This document shows, piece after piece, positions 1-9,762 of a DNA stretch of 64,000 nt. Origin of the DNA: Mycolicibacterium sp. BiH015 (GTDB lineage: Bacteria; Actinomycetota; Actinomycetes; Mycobacteriales; Mycobacteriaceae). Each line of letters begins with the position of its first letter. Position 1 is the stretch's first letter. A program made the translations under genes and the position numbers. Where the stretch lies: contig NZ_JAQGCZ010000003.1 of assembly GCF_027706845.1 (NCBI RefSeq), positions 434,001 through 498,000 of the forward strand, given 5' to 3'. The notes beneath the pieces are model-generated. The model did no database searches. It was given only the letters and a program-made list of their open reading frames with translations, and was not told the origin of the DNA.

Positions 1-842
1 TCGGCGCGATCAAACAGGTGGTGGGGCTGTTCCTCGCGGTGTACCTGATCGCCAACGTCGCCGACAGCGCCGGTATCGCGAACCAGCCGGTGCACCAGTT
101 CCTGGAGATCTACGAGAACTTCCTGCCCGGCTGGCTCGCGATGACATTGGCCGTCGTCCTGGTGGTGATCAGCCAAATCAAGATCAACGTCACGAATGCA
201 TACTCCGGCTCCCTCGCGTGGACCAATTCGTTCACACGGGTCACCAAGCGCTATCCCGGCCGCCTGGTTTTCCTCGGTTTCAACCTGCTGATAGCGCTGA
301 TCCTGATGGAAGCCAACATGTTCGACTTCCTGAACACGATTCTCGGCTTCTACGCCAACTGTGGCATGGCCTGGGTCGTCGTGGTGGCGTCGGACATCGT
401 CATCAACAAGTACCTGCTCAAGATTTCGCCGAAGGCACCGGAATTCCGCCGCGGCATGCTGTATGCGATCAACCCGGTCGGCTTCGGCTCGATGCTGATC
501 GCAGCAGGCGTGTCGATCGTCGCGTTCTTCGGCGGGCTCGGCGAGGCGATCCGCCCGTACTCACCACTGGTCGCGATCGGACTCGCGCTGATCCTGCCGC
601 CGATACTGGCCGTGGCCACCAGGGGCAGGTACTACCTGCGCCGCACTGACGACGGCATCGACCTGCCGATGTACGACGAACTGGGCAACCCGTCCGGCGA
701 GCACCTCAAATGCCATGTCTGCCATCATGATTACGAGCGGCCTGACATGATGAAATGCGAGACCCACGACTCGTTCGTCTGCTCGTTGTGCCTGTCGACC
801 GATAAGGTCGCCGACCACGTTCTGCCTGCGCAGTCCGGGTGA
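1..842 (+). CDS. NCS1-type purine/cytosine permease-like transporter, C-terminal part
   Basis: The reading frame is open at the left edge, so the start lies outside the window. The visible part holds about six hydrophobic segments with the look of nucleobase:cation symporter-1 proteins, for example around ILMEANMFDFLNTILGFY and the following GMAWVVVVASDIVINKYLL. It would import a nucleobase or related compound across the inner membrane; the substrate cannot be read. The last 45 or so residues form a soluble tail with CHVC, a middle Cys and CSLC, a likely C4 zinc-binding knuckle that is unusual for this family. The gene ends 14 bases from the convergent pdxT stop. Confidence 0.75.
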   Translation, partial: GAIKQVVGLFLAVYLIANVADSAGIANQPVHQFLEIYENFLPGWLAMTLAVVLVVISQIKINVTNAYSGSLAWTNSFTRVTKRYPGRLVFLGFNLLIALILMEANMFDFLNTILGFYANCGMAWVVVVASDIVINKYLLKISPKAPEFRRGMLYAINPVGFGSMLIAAGVSIVAFFGGLGEAIRPYSPLVAIGLALILPPILAVATRGRYYLRRTDDGIDLPMYDELGNPSGEHLKCHVCHHDYERPDMMKCETHDSFVCSLCLSTDKVADHVLPAQSG

Positions 843-855
843 CTCCGGATAGCCG

Positions 856-1443
856 CTAGCGGAGGGAGTCCACGAACAGCTTGTGCACCCGGCGATCGCC
901 CGTCACCTCGGGATGGAAGGCCGTCGCCAGCATCCGGCCCTGCCGCACCGCTACCGGGTGTCCCGCCGCGCGCGCCAGCACCTCGACGTCGGGACCGACT
1001 CTCTCCACCCACGGGGCGCGGATGAACACCGCGTGCATGGAGCCGTCGAGTCCGTGGAACTCGATGTCGTCTTCGAAAGAGTCGACCTGACGTCCGAACG
1101 CGTTGCGGCGCACGGTCATATCGATGCCACGCAGTGGGAGAGCTTCTCGCCCCGGCACCCCGGCGTCGGCGATCTCGGTGGCCAGCAAGATCATTCCGGC
1201 GCACGATCCGTAGGCCGGCATGCCGTCGGCGAGCCTCGTCCGTAACGGCTCAAGCAGGTCCAGTTCGCGCAACAGGTGGCTCATCGCCGTGGACTCGCCA
1301 CCGGGAATCACCAGAGCGTCGACAGACTCCAACTCGGCGAGGCGCCGGACCGTGACGGCCGCGGCGCCCGCTTCGCGCAGCGCCGCAAGGTGCTCACGGG
1401 TGTCACCCTGCAGGCCGAGGACCCCGACAGTTGGCGCACTCAC
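856..1443 (-). CDS. pdxT: Pyridoxal 5'-phosphate synthase, glutaminase subunit PdxT
   Basis: Class I glutamine amidotransferase that hydrolyses glutamine and passes ammonia to PdxS for vitamin B6 (PLP) synthesis in the cytoplasm. The 195-residue length is normal. The triad is visible: Cys81 in GSCAGM, and His177 and Glu179 in FHPE; the LQGDTREH and PGGEST oxyanion motifs are also present. The GTG start overlaps the tesB stop by four bases, so translation is coupled. It is the last gene of a pdxS-tesB-pdxT operon, an order known from M. tuberculosis (Rv2606c-Rv2604c). Confidence 0.96.
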   Translation of the reverse strand: MSAPTVGVLGLQGDTREHLAALREAGAAAVTVRRLAELESVDALVIPGGESTAMSHLLRELDLLEPLRTRLADGMPAYGSCAGMILLATEIADAGVPGREALPLRGIDMTVRRNAFGRQVDSFEDDIEFHGLDGSMHAVFIRAPWVERVGPDVEVLARAAGHPVAVRQGRMLATAFHPEVTGDRRVHKLFVDSLR

Positions 1444-2288
1444 CCGCGTTGCGGCGTGAACTCACGCGCGTAGCGGGTCAGCCCCTCCTGCATGACCGCC
1501 GCGACCATCTCGCCGTACCGGTTGAAGATCTTGCCCTGCGTCAGCGAGCGACCTCCGCAGGCCGACGGCGAGGACTGGTCGTAGAGCTGCCATTCGTCAG
1601 CGCGGAACGGCCGCATGAACCACATCGCATGGTCGAGTGAGGCCACCTGCAGATGCTTGCGCTCCTCCGGGTAGTTGACCTGTGCCGAGCCCAGCAGCGT
1701 CAGGTCGCTCATGTAGGCGAGCGCGCAGATGTGCAGCACCGGGTCGTCGGGCAGCGGGTCGCGGTGCCGGAACCAGACCTGTTGCTGAGAAGCCTTGCCC
1801 GGCAACTTGTTCAGCAGATCCCGGGGCACGATGCGGACGTCCCACTCGTCGAACTGCCGGAAACTGGCGTCGTCGAAGACCTTGCTCGCGGACTTGAAAT
1901 CGGGGATACCGTCGGGCGGCGCCACCACCGGCATCGTGTCCTGGTGCTCGATGCCGCTCTGGTCGGTCTGAAAGGACGCCGACATCGAGAAGATCGTCTC
2001 GCCGTGCTGGATCGCGTTGACCCGCCGCGTGACGAAGGAGCCACCGTCGCGCAACCGCTCGACCAGATACACCGACGGTGCGCGCGCATCCCCGGGCCTC
2101 AGGAAGTACCCGTGCAGCGAATGCACCTGAAACTTGGGATCGACGGTGCGCACCGCGGACACCAGGGACTGGCCGGCGACGTGACCGCCGAACGTGCGCT
2201 GCAGGAAGCCCGATTCAGGGCTGAACACACCACCGCGATAGATGTTGACCTCGAGCTGTTCCAGGTCGAGGATCTCTTCGATCGCCAT
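1440..2288 (-). CDS. tesB: Acyl-CoA thioesterase II
   Basis: Double-hotdog thioesterase of 282 residues that hydrolyses acyl-CoA to free fatty acid and CoA. Family signals include [24 protein letters not shown] and, near the end, LDHAMWF with [16 protein letters not shown], which carries the conserved active-site region. The ATG at 2288 is chosen because the homologous sequence begins with MAIEEIL; the frame stays open upstream but in unrelated sequence inside pdxS. It sits 10 bases after pdxS and overlaps pdxT by four bases. Its place between the two PLP synthase subunits is a mycobacterial habit; no functional link to B6 synthesis is known to me. Confidence 0.93.
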   Translation of the reverse strand: MAIEEILDLEQLEVNIYRGGVFSPESGFLQRTFGGHVAGQSLVSAVRTVDPKFQVHSLHGYFLRPGDARAPSVYLVERLRDGGSFVTRRVNAIQHGETIFSMSASFQTDQSGIEHQDTMPVVAPPDGIPDFKSASKVFDDASFRQFDEWDVRIVPRDLLNKLPGKASQQQVWFRHRDPLPDDPVLHICALAYMSDLTLLGSAQVNYPEERKHLQVASLDHAMWFMRPFRADEWQLYDQSSPSACGGRSLTQGKIFNRYGEMVAAVMQEGLTRYAREFTPQRG

Positions 2289-2298
2289 GTAGGTCTGT

Positions 2299-3204
2299 TT
2301 ACCAGCCGCGTTCTGCGAGGCGATGCGGGACCGGGATGTCATCGACATTGATGCCGACCATCGCCTCCCCCAACCCGCGCGACACCTTGGCCAGCACGTC
2401 GGGGTCGTCGTAGAACGTGGTGGCCTTGACGATCGCCGCGGCCCGTTCGGCCGGATTGCCGGACTTGAAGATGCCCGAGCCGACGAACACGCCCTCGGCA
2501 CCGAGTTGCATCATCATCGCCGCGTCGGCCGGGGTCGCGATGCCGCCGGCGGTGAACAGGGTGACGGGCAATTTCCCGGCCTGCGCCACCTCGACGACGA
2601 GATCGTACGGGGCCTGCAATTCCTTGGCCGCTACGTACAATTCGTCCTCCGACAGCGACGTCAGCCGACGGATCTCGCCACCGATCTTGCGCATGTGGGT
2701 GGTGGCGTTGGAGACGTCACCGGTGCCGGCCTCACCCTTGGAGCGGATCATCGCCGCACCCTCGGTGATGCGTCGAAGCGCCTCGCCGAGATTGGTCGCC
2801 CCGCACACGAACGGCACGGTGAACTTCCACTTGTCGATGTGGTTGGCGTAGTCGGCGGGCGTCAGCACCTCGGACTCGTCGACGTAGTCGACCCCGAGGC
2901 TCTGCAGGATCTGCGCCTCCACGAAGTGGCCGATCCGCGCCTTGGCCATCACCGGGATGGTGACCGCGTCGATGATGCCCTCGATCATGTCGGGGTCGCT
3001 CATCCGTGACACGCCGCCCTGGGCGCGGATGTCGGCGGGCACGCGCTCGAGCGCCATCACCGCGACGGCGCCGGCGCCTTCTGCGATACGTGCCTGTTCG
3101 GGGGTGACGACGTCCATGATGACGCCGCCCTTGAGCATCTCGGCCATGCCGCGCTTCACCCGTGCGGTACCGCGAGCAGGAGCCCCGGGCGTTTCGGATT
3201 CCAC
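2299..3204 (-). CDS. pdxS: Pyridoxal 5'-phosphate synthase, lyase subunit PdxS
   Basis: TIM-barrel subunit that builds PLP from ribose 5-phosphate, glyceraldehyde 3-phosphate and ammonia supplied by PdxT; it forms a dodecamer in the cytoplasm. The 301-residue protein is full length. Lys88 in [10 protein letters not shown] is the expected Schiff-base lysine, and the second conserved lysine lies in [10 protein letters not shown]. It is the first gene of pdxS-tesB-pdxT. The 65-base gap upstream to the NUDIX gene probably holds the promoter. In M. tuberculosis pdxH and a PPE gene lie in this gap; here they are missing. Confidence 0.97.
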   Translation of the reverse strand: MESETPGAPARGTARVKRGMAEMLKGGVIMDVVTPEQARIAEGAGAVAVMALERVPADIRAQGGVSRMSDPDMIEGIIDAVTIPVMAKARIGHFVEAQILQSLGVDYVDESEVLTPADYANHIDKWKFTVPFVCGATNLGEALRRITEGAAMIRSKGEAGTGDVSNATTHMRKIGGEIRRLTSLSEDELYVAAKELQAPYDLVVEVAQAGKLPVTLFTAGGIATPADAAMMMQLGAEGVFVGSGIFKSGNPAERAAAIVKATTFYDDPDVLAKVSRGLGEAMVGINVDDIPVPHRLAERGW

Positions 3205-3269
3205 TGCTTACTCCTTAAATCGCTACTGATTCAGTCTAAAGGCGGCCGCAAATCGATTCGATCCGCAGA

Positions 3270-4313
3270 TCACCGGATGGATTTCAGCGGCCCCGTCGGC
3301 AGCGCACCCGATGCGTCGGCCAGCGCATTCGCCTCGTCGAGAAGCTCGCCCAACTGCAGCGGGTACACGGTCTCACCGCCCGCGACCAGCTTTTCGATCA
3401 TTGTCGCATCGCACCAACGATGATCGTGAATGTAGGTGCGCTCCAGCCCCGACCTACCCGCTTCGGAGGGCTCGAACCTTCGGGTGCGGTGCACGAAGTA
3501 CATCTCCTCGCTGCGGATCACCGCGCCGTTGAAATCGATGATCGCGTCGCGGCGCCACACCGGTCCGACCATCGCCTCGGGCGCGACAACCAGACCGGTC
3601 TCCTCCCGGAGTTCACGCACGGCGGCCTGGGCCAGCGACTCACCGACCTGAGCCGCGCCGCCGATGGTGAACCACCACCGGGGCGGGGGCGCCTCGCCGC
3701 CGGCACCGGCCGGATCCGATCCGCACAACAGCAGGACCGCGCCGTCCTCGTCGAGCAGGACGATCCGCGCCGAGGTGCGTCTGCGCGCGGGTGCGGGCTC
3801 GCGCGCCGACTCCTCTCCCCCCTCGGCAATCTCGAAATAGCTTGGCAGCGCCGCAGTTCCACCGAGGCGCAGCATCCGCACCAGGGGCCGTTCGCGCAAC
3901 GCGAGCGTGTCGCGGACGGCGTCGTTGTGGAAGCGTCGCGCCAGCAGGACACGCGCCTCGGCGTCCGCCAGCTCCGCGACGAGCGCGACCGCCAATGACG
4001 CCGGGTTGACACGCGCGAGCGCGGCCGACAGCTCATTTTCTGCGACCTCGCGCAACTGGCGGGGGGCCCGTTCGGCGGCGTCGGCCAATGCCGCGAGCCG
4101 CTTACCCTCCGGTCCCTCGCCGTACGCCTCGACGGCCACCGCTCGGGCGACCACTGCCCGCCGGGCCAGCGCCCCGTCGAGGGCCTGCCACGACAGGTCG
4201 TATCGGACGTGCAGGCGGTCCAGCCGGTTGGCGGTCTGGTATGCCCAGGCGAGAATCAGCAGCAGAGCGGCCACCGCGAGAGCGATGACGACCGCCGTCG
4301 CCCACGGGATCAC
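3270..4313 (-). CDS. Membrane-anchored NUDIX hydrolase of the PIM locus
   Basis: A 347-residue protein with an N-terminal membrane helix (about residues 5-25, TAVVIALAVAALLLILAWAY), an alpha-helical middle part (30-160) and a C-terminal NUDIX domain. The NUDIX box is complete: G, five residues, E, seven residues, REL, R, EE, T, GL (in GGAAQVGESLAQ through REETGL). Such enzymes cleave nucleoside diphosphates linked to another group; the substrate is unknown. The GTG start overlaps the pimA stop by four bases. It corresponds in position to Rv2609c. The frame is open far upstream only because it runs antisense-free through pimA; that extension is not protein-like. Confidence 0.85.
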   Translation of the reverse strand: MIPWATAVVIALAVAALLLILAWAYQTANRLDRLHVRYDLSWQALDGALARRAVVARAVAVEAYGEGPEGKRLAALADAAERAPRQLREVAENELSAALARVNPASLAVALVAELADAEARVLLARRFHNDAVRDTLALRERPLVRMLRLGGTAALPSYFEIAEGGEESAREPAPARRRTSARIVLLDEDGAVLLLCGSDPAGAGGEAPPPRWWFTIGGAAQVGESLAQAAVRELREETGLVVAPEAMVGPVWRRDAIIDFNGAVIRSEEMYFVHRTRRFEPSEAGRSGLERTYIHDHRWCDATMIEKLVAGGETVYPLQLGELLDEANALADASGALPTGPLKSIR

Positions 4314-5440
4314 GATTCGACCTGTACCTTCACACCCGCCCCCGCGACGGTCTCGTACACCCGCATGATCTGGGCCGCGACCACCGACCAGTCGTAGCGG
4401 TGGACCGCCTCTGCAGCGCACGCGATGTAACGCTGCCGAGCGGCGTCGTCGGCCAGCACCTCGATCAGGCCCTGCGACAGCGAGTCGGGATCGTCGACGG
4501 CCACCAGCCTTCCTGCCTCGCCGTCGTCGAGGACGCGCCTGAAGGCGTCCAGATCGCTGGCCACCACGGCAGTGCCTGCGGCCATGGCCTCGACCAGGAC
4601 GATGCCGAAGCTCTCGCCACCGGTGTTGGGTGCGCAGTACACATCGGCGCTGCGCATGGCCGAGGCCTTCTCCGCGTCGGAGACCTGTCCCAGGAAGCGC
4701 AGATGGCCTCCGTTCGGTCCCGCCGCGGCGCGCAGCTCGTCCTCGTCGCCCCGGCCGACGACGAGGATCTCGATGTCGGGGAAGCGCTCGACGATGGCGG
4801 GCAGCGCGCCGAGCAGGACGCTCATACCCTTGCGCGGTTCGTCGAATCGGCCCAGGAACAGCACCGACCTGCCGGGCCGCGGATACCCGGGAAGCAGCGG
4901 CGCCGACGCGAAGCTGTGCACGTCCACGCCGTTGGGGATCTGGACGGCATCGCTTCCGAGCGCCTCCATCTGCCAGCGGCGCGCGAGATCGGAGACGGCG
5001 ATGCGCCCGACGATCTTCTCGTGCATCGGCCGCAGGATCGGCTCGAACACCGACAACGTCAACGACTTCGTCGTCGACGTGTGAAAGGTGGCGACGATCG
5101 GGCCCTGGGCGATGTTCAGTGCCAGCATCGAGAGGCTGGGCGCGTTCGGCTCGTGAAGATGCAGCACGTCGAACTGGCCCTGCTGCAACCACCGTTTGAC
5201 CTTGCGGTGGGTGGCGGGCCCGAAGCGCAACCGCGCCACCGACCCGTTGTAGGGAATCGGTATCGCCTTGCCACCCGAGACGACGAAGTCGGGCAGCGAT
5301 CCTTCCGCCTCCGGGGAGGCGGGCGCGAGCACGCTGACCTCGTGTCCGCCGTCGCGCATCACCGTGGCCAGCTGCAGCACGTGAGACTGCACACCGCCGG
5401 GCACATCGAACGAGTACGGGCAGACCATCCCGATGCGCAT
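4310..5440 (-). CDS. pimA: Phosphatidylinositol alpha-mannosyltransferase PimA
   Basis: GT4-family GT-B enzyme that transfers the first mannose from GDP-mannose to phosphatidylinositol, the first step of PIM, lipomannan and lipoarabinomannan synthesis at the inner face of the plasma membrane. The 376-residue length matches the family. Visible motifs are VPGGVQSHV near the N-terminus, IPNGVD, GRFDEPRKG (donor-binding Arg and Lys) and the ESFGIVLVEA acidic motif. The start at 5440 gives MRIGMVCPY, the typical beginning. It begins four bases after patA ends and overlaps the NUDIX gene. Essential in mycobacteria studied so far. Confidence 0.95.
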   Translation of the reverse strand: MRIGMVCPYSFDVPGGVQSHVLQLATVMRDGGHEVSVLAPASPEAEGSLPDFVVSGGKAIPIPYNGSVARLRFGPATHRKVKRWLQQGQFDVLHLHEPNAPSLSMLALNIAQGPIVATFHTSTTKSLTLSVFEPILRPMHEKIVGRIAVSDLARRWQMEALGSDAVQIPNGVDVHSFASAPLLPGYPRPGRSVLFLGRFDEPRKGMSVLLGALPAIVERFPDIEILVVGRGDEDELRAAAGPNGGHLRFLGQVSDAEKASAMRSADVYCAPNTGGESFGIVLVEAMAAGTAVVASDLDAFRRVLDDGEAGRLVAVDDPDSLSQGLIEVLADDAARQRYIACAAEAVHRYDWSVVAAQIMRVYETVAGAGVKVQVES

Positions 5441-5444
5441 CAGG

Positions 5445-6401
5445 TCACCCGCCCGCCAGTCGGGCCCTGCGTTCGTCGGACAGATCTGCCAGCCACTGCG
5501 GCTGCACCATGTGCCAGTCCTGCGGATGCGCCGCGATGTTCGTGGCGAACTGGTCGGCCAGCGCCTGCGTGATCGTCGCGACGTCGCCGGAGGACGTGTC
5601 GATCTGCGGGTAGATCTTGGTCCCCCAGCCTTGCCCCTCGAACCAGCAGTGCGCCGGGAACAGCGCGGCGCCGGTCTCGAGGGCCAGTTTGGCCGGCCCG
5701 GCGGGCAGGCGCGTCGCCTCACCGAAAAAGTCGACTTCGACACCGCGACGGCTGAGGTCCCTGTCCGCCATCAGGCAGACGATGCCGTTGTCGCGGAGCC
5801 AGTCCCGCACCACGTCGTAGGCTGGGCGCTCGCCGCCCGACGCCGGTACCACATGAAAGCCGAGGCTCTCCCGATAAGCGAGGAACCGCAGATACAGCGA
5901 CTCGGGTTTCAGGCGTTCGGCAACAGTGGCGAAGGTGCCGTGGTTCTGCGCCAGCCACACCCCGGCCATGTCCCAGTTCCCGCTGTGTGGAAGCGCAAGC
6001 ACTGCACCCTTGCCTGCGTCCAGCGACGAGAAGACCTTCTCGATGTCGTCGACCCACAGCTCACGGCCCAGTTCGGCGAGGTCCATCGACGGCAGCCGGA
6101 ACGCCTCGCGCCAGTACCTGGCATAGGAGGCCAGCGAGGCCCGCATGAGTGAATCGGGGACGCGCTCGGGGGTGGTGCCGGTGACGCGGGCGAGATTCTT
6201 GCGGAGCTGATCGGGTCCGCCGTTGCGCGACGCCCACAATGCGCCCGCATCGAAAGCATTGCGCGCCACGAATTCCGGGGCGGCGCGAACCAGTCGCCAG
6301 CCTGCCGCGTAGCTCCAGTCGCTGAGGTGGCCACCGACCGCCGACGGCAGCGTGAGCAGACGCACGGCGCTGAGACCCGACCCGCTCGATTGCTGTGTCA
6401 T
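5445..6401 (-). CDS. patA: Phosphatidylinositol mannoside acyltransferase PatA
   Basis: Peripheral membrane acyltransferase that moves an acyl chain from acyl-CoA to the mannose ring of PIM1/PIM2. The 318-residue protein belongs to the LpxL/HtrB-like lysophospholipid acyltransferase group; the catalytic HX4D motif is His139-Ser-Gly-Asn-Trp-Asp144. The ATG at 6401 overlaps the pgsA1 stop by four bases (ATGA). Gene order pgsA1-patA-pimA is the conserved PIM operon of mycobacteria and supports the name strongly. Confidence 0.93.
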   Translation of the reverse strand: MTQQSSGSGLSAVRLLTLPSAVGGHLSDWSYAAGWRLVRAAPEFVARNAFDAGALWASRNGGPDQLRKNLARVTGTTPERVPDSLMRASLASYARYWREAFRLPSMDLAELGRELWVDDIEKVFSSLDAGKGAVLALPHSGNWDMAGVWLAQNHGTFATVAERLKPESLYLRFLAYRESLGFHVVPASGGERPAYDVVRDWLRDNGIVCLMADRDLSRRGVEVDFFGEATRLPAGPAKLALETGAALFPAHCWFEGQGWGTKIYPQIDTSSGDVATITQALADQFATNIAAHPQDWHMVQPQWLADLSDERRARLAGG

Positions 6402-7066
6402 TGCTCGGTGGAATCCGGCTTGTCGCCGGCCTCGGGCACCGCGAGCGGCTCCATCGCCGACCCGGAGGTGCGCACGCTGTGCAGCCGCTGCCCGATCGTC
6501 ACCACACTGGTGACCGCGAGCACCCACATTGCGATGTCGAGCAGCACGTCGGGAATGAACGGCAGGCCAGACAGACCCGCCCCGACCAGCACGATGACCA
6601 GACGCTCCGGCCGCTCGATGAGGCCGCCGTCGCCGGACAGGCCGCTGGCCTCGGCACGGGCCTTGATGTACGAGATGACCTGGGAGGACACCAGACAGAT
6701 CATGGTGGCGACCACGAGCTCGGCATTGTGCAGACCGAACGCCGCCCACCAGAGCAGCCCGCAGAAGATGGCGCCGTCACTGATCCGGTCGCACGTCGCG
6801 TCGAGCACCGCCCCGAATCTGGTGCCCCCGCCTCGTTCCCGGGCCATCGCGCCGTCGAGCATGTCGGCGAGCACAAAGACGAAGACCGTGAAAGCGCCCC
6901 ACCACAATTGCCCGATCGGGAAGAGCGTCAACGCGCCGAGCACCGAACCCGCGGTGCCCAGGATCGTCACGCTGTCGGGGGTGAGCCCCACCTTCAACGC
7001 TCCTTTGGCGACCGGCCCCGAGAGTTTCGCGTAGGCCGCGCGGGTCATCAGATAGAAGTCGCTCAC
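6398..7066 (-). CDS. pgsA1: Phosphatidylinositol phosphate synthase (CDP-alcohol phosphatidyltransferase)
   Basis: Integral membrane enzyme joining CDP-diacylglycerol with inositol 1-phosphate to give phosphatidylinositol phosphate, precursor of PIMs. The 222-residue protein shows the full CDP-alcohol phosphatidyltransferase signature: Asp68, Asp71-Gly-Ala-Met-Ala-Arg, then Gly85, Asp89 and Asp93. Several hydrophobic segments surround it. The GTG start is at 7066, overlapping the stop of the HIT gene by four bases; it gives [12 protein letters not shown], like known orthologues. Downstream it is coupled to patA. Confidence 0.94.
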   Translation of the reverse strand: MSDFYLMTRAAYAKLSGPVAKGALKVGLTPDSVTILGTAGSVLGALTLFPIGQLWWGAFTVFVFVLADMLDGAMARERGGGTRFGAVLDATCDRISDGAIFCGLLWWAAFGLHNAELVVATMICLVSSQVISYIKARAEASGLSGDGGLIERPERLVIVLVGAGLSGLPFIPDVLLDIAMWVLAVTSVVTIGQRLHSVRTSGSAMEPLAVPEAGDKPDSTEQ

Positions 7067-7617
7067 TTCTGGTTGTCCCACTCGGCGGCCAGAAGCTTGC
7101 GGGTGTCGCGAAGCAGCTGGGGTATCACCTTGGAATCCCCGATGACGGTGATGAAGTTGGCGTCCCCACCCCAACGGGGCACGACGTGCATGTGCAGGTG
7201 CTCCGACAGCGACCCACCCGCGGACGTGCCGAGGTTCAGCCCGACGTTGAAGCCGTGCGGACGCGACACCGCTTTCATCACGCGAATCGCCTTCTGCGTG
7301 AACGCCATCAGTTCGGCGCTCTCGGCGTCAGTGAGGTTCTCCAGCTCCGCCACCCGCCGGTAGGGCACCACCATGAGGTGGCCGGGGTTGTAGGGGTAGA
7401 GATTGAGCACCGCATACACGAGTTCCCCGCGCGCGACCACGAGCCCGTCCTCGTCGGACATGTTCGGAATGTCGGTGAACGGCTCCGACGAGGACGCCGA
7501 GCCGACCTTGACGGCGTCGGCGATATAGGTCATCCGGTGCGGCGTCCAGAGCCGCTGGAGGTGGTCCGGATCGCCGACACCGCGATCTACGATCGTCTCC
7601 TCGGGATCCACGGTCAC
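7063..7617 (-). CDS. HIT-family nucleotide hydrolase/phosphorylase (AP4A phosphorylase-like)
   Basis: A 184-residue histidine-triad protein. The triad is His140-Leu-His142-Met-His144 in [10 protein letters not shown], and NPGHLMVVP is also typical. The M. tuberculosis protein at the same position (Rv2613c) is a diadenosine tetraphosphate phosphorylase, so the likely job is breaking AP4A in the cytoplasm. GTG start, overlapping the thrS stop by four bases and followed by a four-base overlap with pgsA1. AP4A is a by-product of aminoacyl-tRNA synthetases, which makes coupling to thrS sensible, although this is inference. Confidence 0.9.
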   Translation of the reverse strand: MTVDPEETIVDRGVGDPDHLQRLWTPHRMTYIADAVKVGSASSSEPFTDIPNMSDEDGLVVARGELVYAVLNLYPYNPGHLMVVPYRRVAELENLTDAESAELMAFTQKAIRVMKAVSRPHGFNVGLNLGTSAGGSLSEHLHMHVVPRWGGDANFITVIGDSKVIPQLLRDTRKLLAAEWDNQK

Positions 7618-9689
7618 CCCTCGCTTGCTCGCGCGCCAGGCTCGGTCTCGACGAGTTCCGCCGTGGGAGTCGCGTTTTCGCGCCGTCTCACCCAGTCGAC
7701 GATCGCCTCGATCGCCTGCTCGCGCGGTACTCCGTTGATCTGGGTGCGGTCACCGAATCGGAAGCTCACCGCACCCGCCTCCACGTCGCGGTCCCCCGCG
7801 AGGAGCATGAACGGCACCTTTTGATTGGTGTGGTTGACGATCTTCTTCGCCATCCGATCGTCGCTGGAGTCGACCTCGACGCGGATGCCGCGGTTGCGAA
7901 GATCGGCCGCGATGTCGTCGAGGTATGCCGTATGGCCTTCGGCGACAGGGATTCCGACCACCTGAACCGGCGCCAGCCAGGCCGGAAAGGACCCGGCGTA
8001 GTGCTCGGTCAAAATGCCGAAGAACCGCTCGATCGACCCGAACAGTGCACGGTGGATCAGCACCGGCCGCTTTCGGGTCCCGTCGGCGGCGGTGTACTCC
8101 AACTCGAAGCGGTCGGGCATGTTGAAGTCGAGCTGAATCGTCGACATCTGCCAGCTGCGACCCAGGGCGTCGCGTACCTGCACCGAGATCTTCGGGCCGT
8201 AGAACGCCGCACCGCCCGGGTCGGGCACGAGCTCAAGGCCGGAAGCCTCACCCACTTCCCGAAGGGTCTCGGTGGCCTCCTCCCAGATGTCGTCGGAGCC
8301 GACGAACTTCTCCGGGTCCTTCGTGGAGAGCTCGAGGTAGAAGTCGTCGAGACCGTAGTCGGCCAGCAGATCGAGGACGAACTGCAGGATCCGGGTCAGC
8401 TCCTCGCGCATTTCCTCACGGGTGGTGTAGATGTGCGCATCGTCCTGCGTCATCCCGCGTACGCGAGTCAGCCCGTGCACCACCCCGGACTTCTCGTAGC
8501 GGTACACGCTGCCGAACTCGAAGAGCCGCAACGGAAGTTCGCGATACGACCGTCCCCGGGAGCGATAGATCAGATGGTGCATCGGGCAGTTCATGGGCTT
8601 GAGGTAGTAGTCCTGCCCTGGCTTGCGGACAGTGCCGTCCGCGTTGAACTCCGCGTCGATGTGCATCGGCGGGAACATGCCGTCGGCGTACCACTCGAGG
8701 TGGCCCGAGGTGATGTAGAGCTGTTCTTTGGTGATGTGCGGAGTGTTGACGAACTCGTAGCCGGCCTCGATGTGCTTGCGACGCGAATACTCCTCCAGTT
8801 CACGGCGCACCACTCCACCCTTGGGATGGAAAACCGGCAGCCCCGAACCCAGTTCGTCAGGAAAACTGAAGAGGTCGAGCTCGACGCCCAGCTTTCGGTG
8901 ATCGCGCCGCTGCGCTTCCTCCAGCAGCTCGAGGTGGCGGTCGAGGGCATCCTGGGATTCCCAGGCGGTGCCGTAGATGCGCTGCAGACTGGCGTTGCTC
9001 TGATCGCCGCGCCAGTACGCAGCCGAGCTGCGGGTCAGCTTGAAGGCCGGTATGTAACGAGTCGTCGGAATATGTGGGCCGCGGCAGAGGTCGCCCCAAA
9101 CCCGTTCGCGGGTGCGGGGATTGAGGTTGTCATAGGCGGTGAGCTCGTCGCCACCGACTTCCATGACCTCCGGGTCGTCGGCGCCGGACTTGTCGTCGAT
9201 GAGCTCCAGCTTGTAGGGCTCGCCCGCCAACTCCTCGCGCGCCTGCTCTTTGGACTCGAAGACACGACGGGAGAACAGTTGTCCGTCCTTGACGATCTGG
9301 CGCATCTTCTTCTCGAGCGCCGCGAGATCTTCCGGGGTGAACGGCTCGGCGACGTCGAAGTCGTAGTAGAACCCGTCGGTGATGGGCGGCCCGATGCCCA
9401 GCTTGGCTTCGGGGAACATCTCCTGCACCGCCTGGGCCAGCACGTGCGCGGCGGAGTGCCGGATCACGCTGCGCCCGTCGTCGGTGTTGGCCGCGACCGG
9501 CTCGACGTCGACATCCGCATCGGGAACCCACGACAGATCGCGCAGCCGTCCGTCGACGTCACGCACGACGACGATGGCGTCGACCTCGCCGCGGGCGGGC
9601 AACCCGGCGTCGCGCACCGCCTGCCCGGCGGTCGTCCCGGCAGCGACCCGGATAGGGGTTGCCGGGGCGGGGCGGGCGGGGGCGCTCAT
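7614..9689 (-). CDS. thrS: Threonine--tRNA ligase
   Basis: Class II aminoacyl-tRNA synthetase charging tRNA-Thr. The 691-residue protein has a TGS domain at the N-terminus, the editing-domain SAD signals ([23 protein letters not shown]), the catalytic core with the zinc-binding Cys in MNCPMHH, motif 2 around FRYEKSG-like [12 protein letters not shown], and the anticodon-binding domain at the C-terminus. The ATG at 9689 is preceded by GGAG at a spacing of eight. It heads the thrS-HIT-pgsA1-patA-pimA-NUDIX run. The 73-base leader before it shows no T-box-like structure that I can recognise. Confidence 0.96.
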   Translation of the reverse strand: MSAPARPAPATPIRVAAGTTAGQAVRDAGLPARGEVDAIVVVRDVDGRLRDLSWVPDADVDVEPVAANTDDGRSVIRHSAAHVLAQAVQEMFPEAKLGIGPPITDGFYYDFDVAEPFTPEDLAALEKKMRQIVKDGQLFSRRVFESKEQAREELAGEPYKLELIDDKSGADDPEVMEVGGDELTAYDNLNPRTRERVWGDLCRGPHIPTTRYIPAFKLTRSSAAYWRGDQSNASLQRIYGTAWESQDALDRHLELLEEAQRRDHRKLGVELDLFSFPDELGSGLPVFHPKGGVVRRELEEYSRRKHIEAGYEFVNTPHITKEQLYITSGHLEWYADGMFPPMHIDAEFNADGTVRKPGQDYYLKPMNCPMHHLIYRSRGRSYRELPLRLFEFGSVYRYEKSGVVHGLTRVRGMTQDDAHIYTTREEMREELTRILQFVLDLLADYGLDDFYLELSTKDPEKFVGSDDIWEEATETLREVGEASGLELVPDPGGAAFYGPKISVQVRDALGRSWQMSTIQLDFNMPDRFELEYTAADGTRKRPVLIHRALFGSIERFFGILTEHYAGSFPAWLAPVQVVGIPVAEGHTAYLDDIAADLRNRGIRVEVDSSDDRMAKKIVNHTNQKVPFMLLAGDRDVEAGAVSFRFGDRTQINGVPREQAIEAIVDWVRRRENATPTAELVETEPGARASEG

Positions 9690-9762
9690 GCGGGGCTCTC
9701 CAAACTTTCGGGCAACGGGTACGAGGTCGCAACGACCGCGACCATGCTATCGGGGCCCGCAG

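Noticed and set aside
9690..9762. Leader of thrS considered for a T-box or attenuator
   Set aside because: Only 73 bases, with no recognisable T-box sequence or specifier loop; T-boxes before thrS are a Firmicute feature.
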